This document shows, in pieces, positions 8,638-16,767 of a stretch of DNA of 64,000 nt. The stretch lies in contig NZ_JAPPTI010000004.1 of NCBI RefSeq assembly GCF_027587025.1, positions 124,001-188,000 of the forward strand, written 5' to 3'. The translations under genes were made by a program, and so were the position numbers. Every line of letters starts with the position of its first letter. Within the stretch, counting starts at the first letter, position 1. This stretch comes from Vibrio sp. LaRot3. GTDB lineage: Bacteria; Pseudomonadota; Gammaproteobacteria; Enterobacterales; Vibrionaceae. The notes below the pieces were generated by a model. The model had not been told where the DNA came from. It saw only the letters and a program-made list of their open reading frames with translations, and did not search any database.

Positions 8638-9441
8638 CTAACTGGTGACTGCCATTAATGAAGAGAGCAAATCATTAGGGATCATTTTCTCCCCCATCTG
8701 CTCCGACAGGCGGCTGAGCAGTTTGACCTGCGTTGCCGAAGGCGCTTGTGAACTGTGCAGAGCCAAATGAGTAAAGCTGCCGATAGAAGCATGGTCAATC
8801 AAACCAGAAACGTCCGAGACTCCTTCTAGCAAGCTGATATGCAATCCTTTCTCAAGCAAACTTAGCGACCACATTTTTAGACTGAGTGAGCCAAGAGGGT
8901 CAAAACTCACGACTAAACATTTGCCTTTGTGCGCCGCCTTATTTTCAGATTCAATTATCTCACCAAGCTGCACGCTCAATATTGACTGAATCAAACCGAA
9001 ATGGAGGCTTCGCTGACCCTTTTTCATTTGTTCAATGGCAGCAAAAATAGGTGTAACAAACCGCGACTGCACAATATTCAATGGGTACTCTTTAAAAACC
9101 GTTGTAACAATCGATTCAGCACGTTGGCGATTAAGCTCAGAAAGAGCCTGCAATAGAGGCTCAACTTCATCTAGCCGAGAGGATTGTTCATTAACCGAAG
9201 CGTTCAAATCGCCACTTTCTAGCAAGCCTTTCACCTTGCCAATCGCGACCCCTTTTGCCAGCCAGCCTTGAATTGCTTTTATTTGCTCCAGATGCTGCTC
9301 TGTGTATAAACGATGGCCTTTTTCCGTTCTCTGAGGCTGAATAATGTTATAACGGCGCTGCCAAGCACGAAGCGTAACCGGTTTTACTCCAGTCAGCTCC
9401 GCCACTTCACGAATCGCATAAAGCTTGTTGTCACAATCCAT
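8638..9441 (-). CDS. MerR-family regulator with cobalamin-binding-like C-terminal domain lacking the B12 histidine motif
   Basis: The N-terminal 75 residues of this 267-residue protein are a MerR winged helix (YAIREVAELTGVKPVTLRAWQRRYNI, then RTEKGHRLY). The rest resembles the helical bundle and Rossmann fold of the CarH/LitR/BluR (YcgE) regulators. The ExHxxG-type cobalamin ligand seen in B12-dependent CarH proteins is absent, so it is more likely BluR-like or controlled by a partner. Its start overlaps the end of the DUF523 gene by 11 bp and it precedes phr. CarH-like proteins bind repeated TnTACA elements; such repeats lie upstream of the operon (10405-10486), suggesting self-control of the photorepair unit. 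Confidence 0.85.
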   Translation of the reverse strand: MDCDNKLYAIREVAELTGVKPVTLRAWQRRYNIIQPQRTEKGHRLYTEQHLEQIKAIQGWLAKGVAIGKVKGLLESGDLNASVNEQSSRLDEVEPLLQALSELNRQRAESIVTTVFKEYPLNIVQSRFVTPIFAAIEQMKKGQRSLHFGLIQSILSVQLGEIIESENKAAHKGKCLVVSFDPLGSLSLKMWSLSLLEKGLHISLLEGVSDVSGLIDHASIGSFTHLALHSSQAPSATQVKLLSRLSEQMGEKMIPNDLLSSLMAVTS

Positions 9442-10381
9442 AGCGTAGACGTAACTCCTGTGGATGAGGGTTAAAAAACGTTTGATGATTTAGATAGTTA
9501 GATGGATAACGACTCATATGATGTTTTAGAAGGACCAATGGTGCAAGTAGTGGTAGCACACCAACACGATAATCATGAATTGTTTGGGTTAACTCTGCAC
9601 GTTCCGATTTTTGCAGATTACGTTTGAAGTAACCTTGGATGTGCATCAATACGTTAGTGTTGTTCTTACGACTTGCTCGATGAGTCATCGCTGTCATCAA
9701 CCCATTACGATAAATGTGGTAAAACTCTTCTGGCTGGTAATCCTTCACATTCGCCACCAATTTTCCTAGCGCTTTATACGACGCAGGGTGATGTGCCATT
9801 AAGGTCAATTTATAACGAGAGTGAAAAGCGACGATTTTTCCCGGTGTCGGCTCACCTGCCATGGATTGATAAAAATCATTTAAACAAAATACACGAGCCA
9901 CAAAGTTCTCTTTCAGAACTGGGTCATTCAAACGACCATCTTCTTCTATTGGCAACCAAGGCATCTGTTTCATCAACTGCTGAGTATATAAGCCAACCCC
10001 ATTATTATCGGCATTATGTTTGCCGTAAATTTTGACGCGCTCCATGCCACAAGTTGGCGATTTCGCACAAACAATGTAGCCGCACAAATCTTGCTTCGCT
10101 AAGCCGCTAACACGCTGCTCGGCGTAATTCACCATGGTTTGAGTGTGTTCTTTTGTCGCGTCTTTTGTCTCGACTAACGCGACACGCTCTTTGTCTGAGA
10201 TTAAGCGGATAGTCGGACGAGGCACCGGCATGCCAGATTCCACTTCCGGACAGATAGAAAGAAAGTCAAAATGAGTCGCTAACTCTTGGTGTACAAAACG
10301 GCTGCGCTTATGACCGCCATCAAATCGTACTTTCTCGCCCAACACACATGCACTTACGCCAACTTTAATTTTTGTATCCAT
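9431..10381 (-). CDS. DUF523-DUF1722 fusion protein (YbgA/TudS-type desulfurase domain)
   Basis: The 316-residue protein has an N-terminal DUF523 domain (about 1-150): VSACVLGEKVRFDGG, CPEVESGMPVPRP and CAKSPTCG supply the conserved cysteines. DUF523 proteins characterised as TudS bind a [4Fe-4S] cluster and desulfurate thiouracil. A DUF1722 domain (about 190-310, resembling E. coli YbgA) follows. YbgA-type genes sit next to photolyase genes in other bacteria, as here. A link to thiolated, near-UV-absorbing nucleobases is attractive but is inference. GGAG eight bases before the ATG supports the start. It is the first gene of the operon. Confidence 0.88.
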   Translation of the reverse strand: MDTKIKVGVSACVLGEKVRFDGGHKRSRFVHQELATHFDFLSICPEVESGMPVPRPTIRLISDKERVALVETKDATKEHTQTMVNYAEQRVSGLAKQDLCGYIVCAKSPTCGMERVKIYGKHNADNNGVGLYTQQLMKQMPWLPIEEDGRLNDPVLKENFVARVFCLNDFYQSMAGEPTPGKIVAFHSRYKLTLMAHHPASYKALGKLVANVKDYQPEEFYHIYRNGLMTAMTHRASRKNNTNVLMHIQGYFKRNLQKSERAELTQTIHDYRVGVLPLLAPLVLLKHHMSRYPSNYLNHQTFFNPHPQELRLRYGL

Positions 10382-10404
10382 GGTAATTACTCCGCTCAGT
10401 AAAG

Positions 10405-10486
10405 TTGTACAAAATTAATATACGTATAAGTATTAGCATAAAGATCATGAATTATACAAAAAATTTTTACGTACAACTCTGTACAA
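10405..10486 (-). promoter_or_regulatory. Repeat-type operator region of the photorepair operon
   Basis: TTGTACAA is found at 10405-10412. Two direct copies of TTGTAC (minus strand) lie at 10481-10486 and 10471-10476, ten bases apart. They resemble the TnTACA elements recognised by CarH/LitR-type MerR proteins and flank the probable promoter of the DUF523-MerR-phr operon. Confidence 0.55.
10419..10447 (-). promoter_or_regulatory. Possible ECF-sigma-type promoter of the photorepair operon
   Basis: Read on the minus strand, TGATCT (10447-10442) is followed after 17 bases by CGTATA (10424-10419). This resembles the TGATCC/CGTA-containing promoters used by RpoE-ChrR (ECF11) sigma factors in singlet-oxygen responses, whose regulons include phr genes. 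The exact consensus and spacing are from memory. A TATAAT on the same strand near 10456-10451 offers a sigma70 alternative. Confidence 0.35.
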
Positions 10487-10558
10487 CAAACCTCTTTCGA
10501 AGGTTAACTTTCAGCTTAATGAGAGGATTTTTACCATCGATACAACTGATTGAATATT

Positions 10559-10587
10559 TCGCAAACGTTTCCCGAATCGATTGCATT
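10559..10587. promoter_or_regulatory. LacI-family (CytR/PurR-like) operator upstream of deoD
   Basis: TCGCAAACGTTTCCCG at 10559-10574 matches about 12 of 16 positions of the PurR-type palindrome, with a perfect CGCAAACGTTT core. GATTGCATT follows at 10579-10587, like a CytR half-site. Nucleoside phosphorylase genes are classical CytR targets. Which regulator binds is inference. Confidence 0.45.
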
Positions 10588-10759
10588 ACCACTTTCAACA
10601 AAATTAGTTATCAAGGGGCGTTAGAATGGCATAATCCGCATTTTTTGTGACGAGCTTCTCAAGGAATCCCGCCATATCTAGCTAGTATGGCTTCAACAGA
10701 TTTATTGAAGTTCAACATAATTAGTAATCAGAACTTACTAACTCATTGGAGTAACGACT

Positions 10760-11470
10760 ATGGCAACCCCACACATTAACGCTCAACCTGGTGATTTCGC
10801 AGAAACTGTTCTAATGCCAGGCGACCCACTACGCGCTAAATACATCGCAGAAACTTTCCTAGACGATGTTAAACAAGTATGTGATGTACGTAATATGTTC
10901 GGTTACACAGGCACTTACAAAGGTAAAAAAGTATCTGTAATGGGCCATGGTATGGGTATCCCATCATGCTGTATCTACGTTCACGAATTGATCGCTGAAT
11001 ACGGCGTGAAAAACGTAATCCGCGTAGGTAGCTGTGGTGCAGTACGTGACGACGTTAAACTAATGGACGTTGTGATCGGTATGGGCGCGTCTACGGACTC
11101 TAAAGTAAACCGTATTCGCTTCAACAACCACGATTTCGCGGCTATCGCTGACTACGGTCTACTAGAAGAAGCGGTAAACCAAGCACGTGCACAAGAAGTA
11201 CCAGTTAAAGTAGGTAACGTATTCTCTGCAGACCTTTTCTACACTCCAGAAGCTGACATCTTCGAGAAGATGGAAAAACTAGGCATTCTAGGTGTTGATA
11301 TGGAAGCTGCGGGTATCTACGGCGTAGCCGCTGACCTAGGTGCTAAAGCACTGACTATCCTAACTGTTTCTGACCACATCATCCGTGGTGAAAAACTAAG
11401 CTCAGAAGAGCGTCAAAAATCGTTCAACGATATGATGAAAGTGGCACTTGAAACTGCAATCAATATCTAA
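10760..11470 (+). CDS. deoD: Purine nucleoside phosphorylase, DeoD type
   Basis: The 236-residue protein cleaves purine (deoxy)nucleosides with phosphate to base plus (deoxy)ribose-1-phosphate. It matches hexameric bacterial PNP along its length: [21 protein letters not shown] at the N-terminus, the phosphate-site arginine in [17 protein letters not shown], the substrate-site VDMEAAG near 180, and the catalytic aspartate in VSDHI near 204. A GGAG ribosome site precedes the ATG. It lacks the deoCAB partners, so this is likely a dispersed or second copy. Codon use is strikingly regular (many CGT/GTA/CTA), as in well-expressed genes. Confidence 0.96.
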   Translation: MATPHINAQPGDFAETVLMPGDPLRAKYIAETFLDDVKQVCDVRNMFGYTGTYKGKKVSVMGHGMGIPSCCIYVHELIAEYGVKNVIRVGSCGAVRDDVKLMDVVIGMGASTDSKVNRIRFNNHDFAAIADYGLLEEAVNQARAQEVPVKVGNVFSADLFYTPEADIFEKMEKLGILGVDMEAAGIYGVAADLGAKALTILTVSDHIIRGEKLSSEERQKSFNDMMKVALETAINI

Positions 11471-11483
11471 ACGCTTTGTCTTC

Positions 11484-11508
11484 GCTGCCAAGAATACTTC
11501 TTGGCAGC
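11484..11508 (+). terminator. Perfect 11-bp hairpin behind deoD (weak terminator or attenuator)
   Basis: Arms GCTGCCAAGAA (11484-11494) and TTCTTGGCAGC (11498-11508) pair exactly around TAC. The tail CCAAATTATCC is not a proper T-run, so it may only partly terminate and thus separate high deoD from low downstream expression. Confidence 0.6.
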
Positions 11509-11532
11509 CCAAATTATCCCGAGGGGGCGATT

Positions 11533-13002
11533 GTGACATCAGGCAACCTGCCTAAGGAAGCAAACGGGTTACAACTCAACTTTTGTAAAACATTGGCGTG
11601 TGACAACTTTGGATTGAGTGATGCACAGCATTACATTGTGCAACATGCTAACCCTAAGCGACCTGCGATGGTTTGCCGCGAGTGTGGCGCTTTCCCCCCC
11701 TTACTTAACAACCAAGAAGTCCTCAACGAGTTACAACGTTTAAGACAGCTTCATTGTGAAGGTCTGCCTGCGTGTCGTAACGACAGGTGTGACTACTTCG
11801 GCCTCTCTGTTCATACCCATAAGCACCTTTATCATGCCTTTGGCTACAGTGGCGATCGCCAACGTTACCGCTGTAAATGCTGCCAATCCACCTTTGTTGA
11901 TAAGTGGTCTGGGATAAACAAAAAACTCGCTTTTCAAGAAAACCTCCTTGGTTTGCTCTTTATGGGCTACTCGGTGCGTGAAATTTGCCGCAAGCTAGAG
12001 ATTAATCCAAAGACGTTTTACGACCATGTTGATCATATTGCCAGCCGATGCCGCCGCAAGCTCGCGATGTTCGACGCTCGTTGGGTCAACCATGCTGAGC
12101 ACTACGAACTTGCCTCCCACTACATGCCATTACAGCCAAAAAGTAATAACGGCGTACTGTGGATAGCCACCGGTGAAGCTCACTCTGGCTATATCCTTTG
12201 TCAGCATGTCAATTATTCGGCGGAAGAAGAACCCATCGGAGAGGTGGATCATAACCCTTTCGATTCGTCGGCTCGTTTTGTGTCTAGAGAACACTATTCA
12301 GAAGCGAATCAACCCGCACCTGAGCCCTCTCCCGTTCTGCGCGAAAGAATTGATCAGCAATATCAAACCATCTTGGCTCGTGGCAACGTCGAAGACCCAA
12401 TGGGTAACCTCACTGTCTTCAATTACCCTTCAAAAGGGGCATTAATTCGTCCACCTTACACCTCGTATGCTCATTTCTTACATGTGTTGGATATGTGCGA
12501 CCAAGAGCGGCAAGTTTCGATCTATTTGCCGCAAGACCCAGTGCTAAGATCTGCCGCTTTAAGTGTTTGTTTGCCGAAAATTAAATCTGATTCGGTCGAT
12601 TTAATGTACGTTGAAGAAGATGCAAATTGGCAGCTGAATCGCAGTTTAGACAAAATTGACATTGTGCACATGGGGTGGTGGCGAGACCGCTGGGCAATCG
12701 CTCATTCAGGCGCACAAGCTAAAGGCATCTGTTACCTTGCAGGTACTAACAATAACCCACGTCTTTGGTTGAACAAGGCCTCAATCGGAAAAACTGAGTT
12801 CTACCAAAATCGATTCCAACTTTTGTTTGAAGGTTTCATTAACGAACCTCGTCGCAAATTACGCCCAGCTGGCCTGCTTCCAGTATTGGATATTTTTAGA
12901 GCATGGCATAATCTTTGCTACCAAGATAAGCAAGGGGCAACGGCAGCACAAAACCTTGGCTTAACACAATCGCCTTTGACACTGCGCCAACTCCTTTCAT
13001 AA
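11533..13002 (+). CDS. Zinc-ribbon, transposase-like single-copy protein of unknown function
   Basis: The 489-residue protein starts at GTG 11533 behind GAGGGGG. A TTG at 11476 is rejected because it would place the deoD hairpin inside the gene. The N-terminus has two related cysteine modules: CKTLACDNFGLS with CREC, then CRNDRCDYFGLS with RYRCKCCQSTF, the latter like the zinc ribbon of IS1 InsA. A helix-turn-helix (GYSVREICRKLEINPKTFYDHVDH, about 148-172) follows, then a long domain with WIATGEAHSGYIL and a C-terminal AWHNLCY segment reminiscent of DDE transposases. No terminal inverted repeats were seen nearby. It may be a domesticated transposase acting as DNA-binding protein. Function unknown. 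Confidence 0.7.
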   Translation: MTSGNLPKEANGLQLNFCKTLACDNFGLSDAQHYIVQHANPKRPAMVCRECGAFPPLLNNQEVLNELQRLRQLHCEGLPACRNDRCDYFGLSVHTHKHLYHAFGYSGDRQRYRCKCCQSTFVDKWSGINKKLAFQENLLGLLFMGYSVREICRKLEINPKTFYDHVDHIASRCRRKLAMFDARWVNHAEHYELASHYMPLQPKSNNGVLWIATGEAHSGYILCQHVNYSAEEEPIGEVDHNPFDSSARFVSREHYSEANQPAPEPSPVLRERIDQQYQTILARGNVEDPMGNLTVFNYPSKGALIRPPYTSYAHFLHVLDMCDQERQVSIYLPQDPVLRSAALSVCLPKIKSDSVDLMYVEEDANWQLNRSLDKIDIVHMGWWRDRWAIAHSGAQAKGICYLAGTNNNPRLWLNKASIGKTEFYQNRFQLLFEGFINEPRRKLRPAGLLPVLDIFRAWHNLCYQDKQGATAAQNLGLTQSPLTLRQLLS

Positions 13003-13030
13003 TTATCATTAATGTGAAGTAGCCCATTAA

Positions 13031-13055
13031 ACCATCGATCAGATGGTACTTTTTG
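13031..13055 (+). terminator. Weak hairpin after the transposase-like gene
   Basis: ACCATC (13031-13036) pairs with GATGGT (13042-13047) around GATCA and is followed by ACTTTTTG. The stem is only 6 bp. Confidence 0.4.
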
Positions 13056-13126
13056 TAGCGAATGACATGCTGCTATTCATATAATGCTTTTGTATTATCG
13101 CCGTTTGCTGTTAAGGAATTGATTCA

Positions 13127-14590
13127 TTGGATAAAAGCCAGCAATTGCTAGAAATAGAAATCGAACAGCTTAAGCCGCGCGTGGAATTTGAGCCGGAAGC
13201 CGTGTTGGCGATTGCTGAACAATGCGCATTCCGGGCCAATCAAATCTTATACCCCGAAGGTGTCATCGAAAGTTTAATTTTAATGTCTCGATGTTACTGG
13301 GCGCTGATGGATTACCGCAAAGGCTTAAAGTGCATCCGAGACGCTCATACCAAAATAAGCCAAATCGATAACGACGATTGCCTACCCGAAATTCTACATA
13401 TTCATGCGCTTCACTTCTGGGGCCAAGCTAAATACTACTCAGCCCAGCAATTCTGGATTCAAACACTCGAGCAAGCTTCATTTGTCGATCAGGTCGAGTT
13501 CCAGATTGAAGCTTTGATTGGCCTTGGCAACGTTTGGCGCATTACCGACGAATACAATCTAGCCCTCACCACCCATGAACTTGCGGCCAAGGTGGCCAAC
13601 ATTAAGCGTATTGAGTGGCTGGAAGGCAAAGCGCAAATTCTACTCGCGTGGGATCACTACTTACTCAACAACTATGTTGAAATGCTTTCGATCTTAGATA
13701 GTGCCGCAGAAAACCTAAGCAATCATAACAACAAAACTTGGCAAGCAGAGATTTGGGATTTTCGTGGTTTGGCATTACTAGGGTTAGAGCGCCTTGAAGA
13801 TGCCGAACTCGCAACCAAAAAAGCACACGAACTTGTGGTCGAAAATGACCTCACTTGGATGAAAGCGCACTCTTACATTAGCCGTGCTCGCTTAGAACTA
13901 CTGCGCAAAGACGCAACTAAAGCCAATGAACTACTGACCATCGCCGAGCAATCGGCCGATGCGTTTGATAATGGCGAGCTGCTTTCACAGATTTATTTTC
14001 AGCAGTCTGTCGTTGCCGAAGAGATTGGCGACTACCGCATAGCATTGGATGCTTTTAAAAAATACCGTTCTCACAGCAACGACATGCTGCGCGAACAAAC
14101 CTTCCGAGAAGGCAGTGATAAAGCACGCTCATCGAAACGTATTTTAGAACAGCGCGCCCGTAAGCTTATCAATCGAATTAGAGCACAGTTTGAGTACGAC
14201 CCGAACAACCATTTAACTCAAATCGTATCGGAAACTTATTGGTGGGAGCAGCTAATCCTATTCAAAACCGAGCTGAAAAAATCCAATCACGCAGTGATTA
14301 TGATTCATCACTCTGACTCTCGCTGCCTCGAAATTTGTGCCGAATTGGCTCACTCATTATGCAATCCAGAAGATCTTATCGCACGTCTTAGCTCAGAAAG
14401 ACTAGGCATTCTTCTGGCTGAAAAAGATAAAGAAGCCAGCGACTTCTTTAGAGTGCTCGCGCAAATGATTGAAATATATCCTTGGCATCGCAAAGGGATA
14501 AAGCACTCATTACCTAAAGTGGAATTACAAGATATTCTCACCTTCCCATTCACCTTGGATCAGCTCGAAGAGAGTCAGGTAGGCAATTAG
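13127..14590 (+). CDS. TPR-repeat protein with degenerate GGDEF domain
   Basis: The 487-residue cytoplasmic protein starts at TTG with AAGGA upstream. Residues about 1-345 are TPR-like helical pairs (AEIWDFRGLALLGLERLEDAE, YRIALDAFKKYRSHS). A linker helix (LEQRARKLINRIRAQ) follows, then about 130 residues aligning with the C-terminal GGDEF domain of the next gene. There the catalytic GGEEF box is replaced by SSERLGILL and the metal-binding DxDHFK segment is absent. It should not make c-di-GMP. It is separated from the active TPR-GGDEF gene by one base, so the two are surely co-translated; a regulatory heterodimer is a reasonable inference. Confidence 0.8.
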   Translation: MDKSQQLLEIEIEQLKPRVEFEPEAVLAIAEQCAFRANQILYPEGVIESLILMSRCYWALMDYRKGLKCIRDAHTKISQIDNDDCLPEILHIHALHFWGQAKYYSAQQFWIQTLEQASFVDQVEFQIEALIGLGNVWRITDEYNLALTTHELAAKVANIKRIEWLEGKAQILLAWDHYLLNNYVEMLSILDSAAENLSNHNNKTWQAEIWDFRGLALLGLERLEDAELATKKAHELVVENDLTWMKAHSYISRARLELLRKDATKANELLTIAEQSADAFDNGELLSQIYFQQSVVAEEIGDYRIALDAFKKYRSHSNDMLREQTFREGSDKARSSKRILEQRARKLINRIRAQFEYDPNNHLTQIVSETYWWEQLILFKTELKKSNHAVIMIHHSDSRCLEICAELAHSLCNPEDLIARLSSERLGILLAEKDKEASDFFRVLAQMIEIYPWHRKGIKHSLPKVELQDILTFPFTLDQLEESQVGN

Positions 14591-14591
14591 T

Positions 14592-16175
14592 ATGATGGAA
14601 GTCTTCTTAAATAAAATCTCAGATGCCGGCCTTGATCCTGCCTCCGTCTCCGGTGAAGACGCTTTAATCTTTTGGAATCACGTTCGTCAGCATGTGGCAA
14701 CAACGCCACAGGAAAAAGCGCAAACACTCATCATTAGCGCTGAATTTCGTACCTCTCTCAAACAGTTCCAAGAAGGCATTGATGAGCTGCGCGCGGCATT
14801 AGAGTTACTTACTTTGCCTAACGACGCTGAACTGATTCTTGAAGTACGTGGATTGCTTGCTAACCGTCTGGTTGACCACGGAGACTTCGCGGCGGCGTTA
14901 AATGAATACACCAACTCCTCAACGATTGCCGTAGACAACGGCTACATTGATGCTTATGTATCCTCGGTTATCGGTATGGGTAATCTGTGTGATGCCTATG
15001 GCGATCACAACCGCGCGCTGCGCTATTACCAAAAAGTTGACTCCATTGATCACGCCATTAGTAGTCGCTCACTCCGCTTGCGTTACAAGCTCTACATGCT
15101 GTCTTGCTACATTGAGTTAAACCGCCTCTCTGCGGCAAAAGACTTGATCAAAGAATGTGAAGAACTTGGTATTTTAGTCAGTGATAAAGTACTGGCAGGT
15201 CAAACGCTACTTTACCAAGCTAAATTACTGCGTCAGCAAGGCAAGCTAGAAGAAGCCATGCGTTGCCTAGGCCATGTGCAGTATGCTGCTGGTAACATTA
15301 ACTCCAATTGGCTTTCGAACATGATCCGCATGGAGTTAGGTTGCTGCTTAAATGAAGCAGAAAAAACCCATTTAGCCGATTGGGTCTTAGAGAGCGCCCA
15401 CAAGCGCATTAAGCGTGAGGGCTCACCGATCCTGAATCTCAAGCTTTGTAACGCACTCGCATCTGTGTATGAAAAGCAAGGCAATCACAAAAAAGCCTTA
15501 GAATACCATCGCCGCGCGTTTCGTATTGAAAATGACTTAATGAAAAAGATCCCAATTTGCGAATTGGGCGCTAGCCAATTACGTCGATTGTCTCGCTTTG
15601 AGCTGCAGCTCAAACTGATCCTCTCTGAGATCGAAAATCGTGAGCTTAAAGAAACGACCGAGCACCAAAAACACGCGGTAGCTCAATTGCAGCAAGACGT
15701 ATTCACCGACCCACTTACTGGGCTGCACAACCGCCGTTGGCTCGATGTAAAACTCAAAGATTTACTGCTACACGAAACACCCTTTGCCCTATTGGTTGTC
15801 GACATTGACCACTTCAAGTCCATTAACGATGAGTTGAGCCACCTAATTGGTGATAAAGCTATTGTTAACGTCTCTTCAGAATTGGCGTCTTACTTTAAGT
15901 TCCGCGGAGCATCATGCGTTCGCTTTGGTGGTGAAGAGTTCTTAGTCATATTGGAGCGCCATAATGTCGCTCAAGCTGAAATGCACGCAGAAAACTACCG
16001 AGACCGTATCTTCCAATTTAATTGGCAAGAGATTCTTGGCGAGCGCGGCCTCACCGTCAGTGTTGGAATTACCTTACATCGTGAAGGCGAAAACACCCAA
16101 CGAACCTTCTACCGAGCCGACAAAGCACTGTACCGAGCCAAAGCAAACGGTCGTAACCAAGTTTGCTGCGAATAG
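14592..16175 (+). CDS. TPR-repeat diguanylate cyclase (GGEEF)
   Basis: The 527-residue cytoplasmic protein has TPR-like repeats over about 1-340 (FAAALNEYTNSSTIA, HNRALRYYQKVDSI, HKKALEYHRRAFRIE). A coiled-coil linker near 345-370 follows, then a GGDEF domain: DPLTGLHNRRW, DIDHFKSIND and the active site RFGGEEFLVIL. All residues needed for GTP-to-c-di-GMP synthesis are present. No RxxD inhibitory site was seen in the usual place. The gene follows its degenerate paralogue by one base and is closed by a hairpin terminator. The TPR part probably receives a protein or peptide signal. Confidence 0.92.
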   Translation: MMEVFLNKISDAGLDPASVSGEDALIFWNHVRQHVATTPQEKAQTLIISAEFRTSLKQFQEGIDELRAALELLTLPNDAELILEVRGLLANRLVDHGDFAAALNEYTNSSTIAVDNGYIDAYVSSVIGMGNLCDAYGDHNRALRYYQKVDSIDHAISSRSLRLRYKLYMLSCYIELNRLSAAKDLIKECEELGILVSDKVLAGQTLLYQAKLLRQQGKLEEAMRCLGHVQYAAGNINSNWLSNMIRMELGCCLNEAEKTHLADWVLESAHKRIKREGSPILNLKLCNALASVYEKQGNHKKALEYHRRAFRIENDLMKKIPICELGASQLRRLSRFELQLKLILSEIENRELKETTEHQKHAVAQLQQDVFTDPLTGLHNRRWLDVKLKDLLLHETPFALLVVDIDHFKSINDELSHLIGDKAIVNVSSELASYFKFRGASCVRFGGEEFLVILERHNVAQAEMHAENYRDRIFQFNWQEILGERGLTVSVGITLHREGENTQRTFYRADKALYRAKANGRNQVCCE

Positions 16176-16189
16176 CCTCCTCTCCCATT

Positions 16190-16218
16190 AGGCCATGACA
16201 TTTCGGCATGGCCTTTTA
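16190..16218 (+). terminator. Rho-independent terminator of the TPR-GGDEF unit
   Basis: Arms AGGCCATG (16190-16197) and CATGGCCT (16207-16214) pair exactly, followed by a T-rich tail TTTTACTTT. Confidence 0.75.
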
Positions 16219-16345
16219 CTTTAAAAAAACATAATTTCTTCAATAATTTATTCCATTATTTTCTATAATAATTAAAAGAAAACGATACACATTATTAACG
16301 TTTATAAAGTATGCTATTTGTTGAGTTTTTACTTAAGGATGAATT

Positions 16346-16765
16346 ATGTTTCTCGACTATTTTGCACTAGGGCTATTGATATTTGTCGCTCTGGTCATCT
16401 TCTACGGCATTATTGTCATTCACGATATTCCTTACGAGATATCGAAAGAGCGCGACCATCCTCATCAAGATGCCATTCATTATGCTGGTTGGGTCAGTTT
16501 GTTTACGCTCCATGCGCTTTGGCCATTCTTATGGATATGGGCAACACTTTGGCGCAAAGAACGAGGCTGGGGCTTTCAACGTCTTGAAGAAGAACAGCAC
16601 GATATTCATCACCGCGTCGATATACTGATTGACCAAGTTCAAACCCTGCAACAAGAAGTCAGTGAACTAAAACAGGCTAATCAATCTTTAATCACTGAAA
16701 AATCAGATAGCCATCAAGCGCCTCTGTCGCCTGAAAATACTAACCACCAAAGTGAGGAGAACTGA
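16346..16765 (+). CDS. DUF3302 inner-membrane protein (YiaW-like)
   Basis: The 139-residue protein has two membrane helices: one at residues 3-27, and one around 48-68 containing LFTLHALWPFLWIW. A conserved cytoplasmic link (HDIPYEISKERDHPHQDAI) lies between them. The tail after residue 80 is a coiled coil. It matches DUF3302 proteins such as E. coli YiaW, which are always paired with a HlyD-like protein (YiaV), here beginning 2 bp downstream. AAGGAT precedes the ATG. The biochemical role of the pair is unknown; adaptor-like export or envelope integrity functions have been suggested for relatives. Confidence 0.85.
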   Translation: MFLDYFALGLLIFVALVIFYGIIVIHDIPYEISKERDHPHQDAIHYAGWVSLFTLHALWPFLWIWATLWRKERGWGFQRLEEEQHDIHHRVDILIDQVQTLQQEVSELKQANQSLITEKSDSHQAPLSPENTNHQSEEN

Positions 16766-16767
16766 TT

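Noticed and set aside
9673..10035. 120-codon plus-strand frame opposite the DUF523-DUF1722 gene
   Set aside because: The minus-strand frame has family motifs throughout; this one is its shadow.
10405..10650. Open frame of 81 codons upstream of deoD
   Set aside because: It covers the operators of two promoters, has no ribosome site and no protein-like composition.
11476..13002. Complete insertion sequence around the transposase-like gene
   Set aside because: No terminal inverted repeats or target duplications were seen on either side and the gene has its own ribosome site within an ordered neighbourhood.
12998..13014. Second Fur box (ATAATTATCATT) after the zinc-protein gene
   Set aside because: Only one half of the palindrome is present and it lies in a terminator-like gap, 110 bp before the next start.
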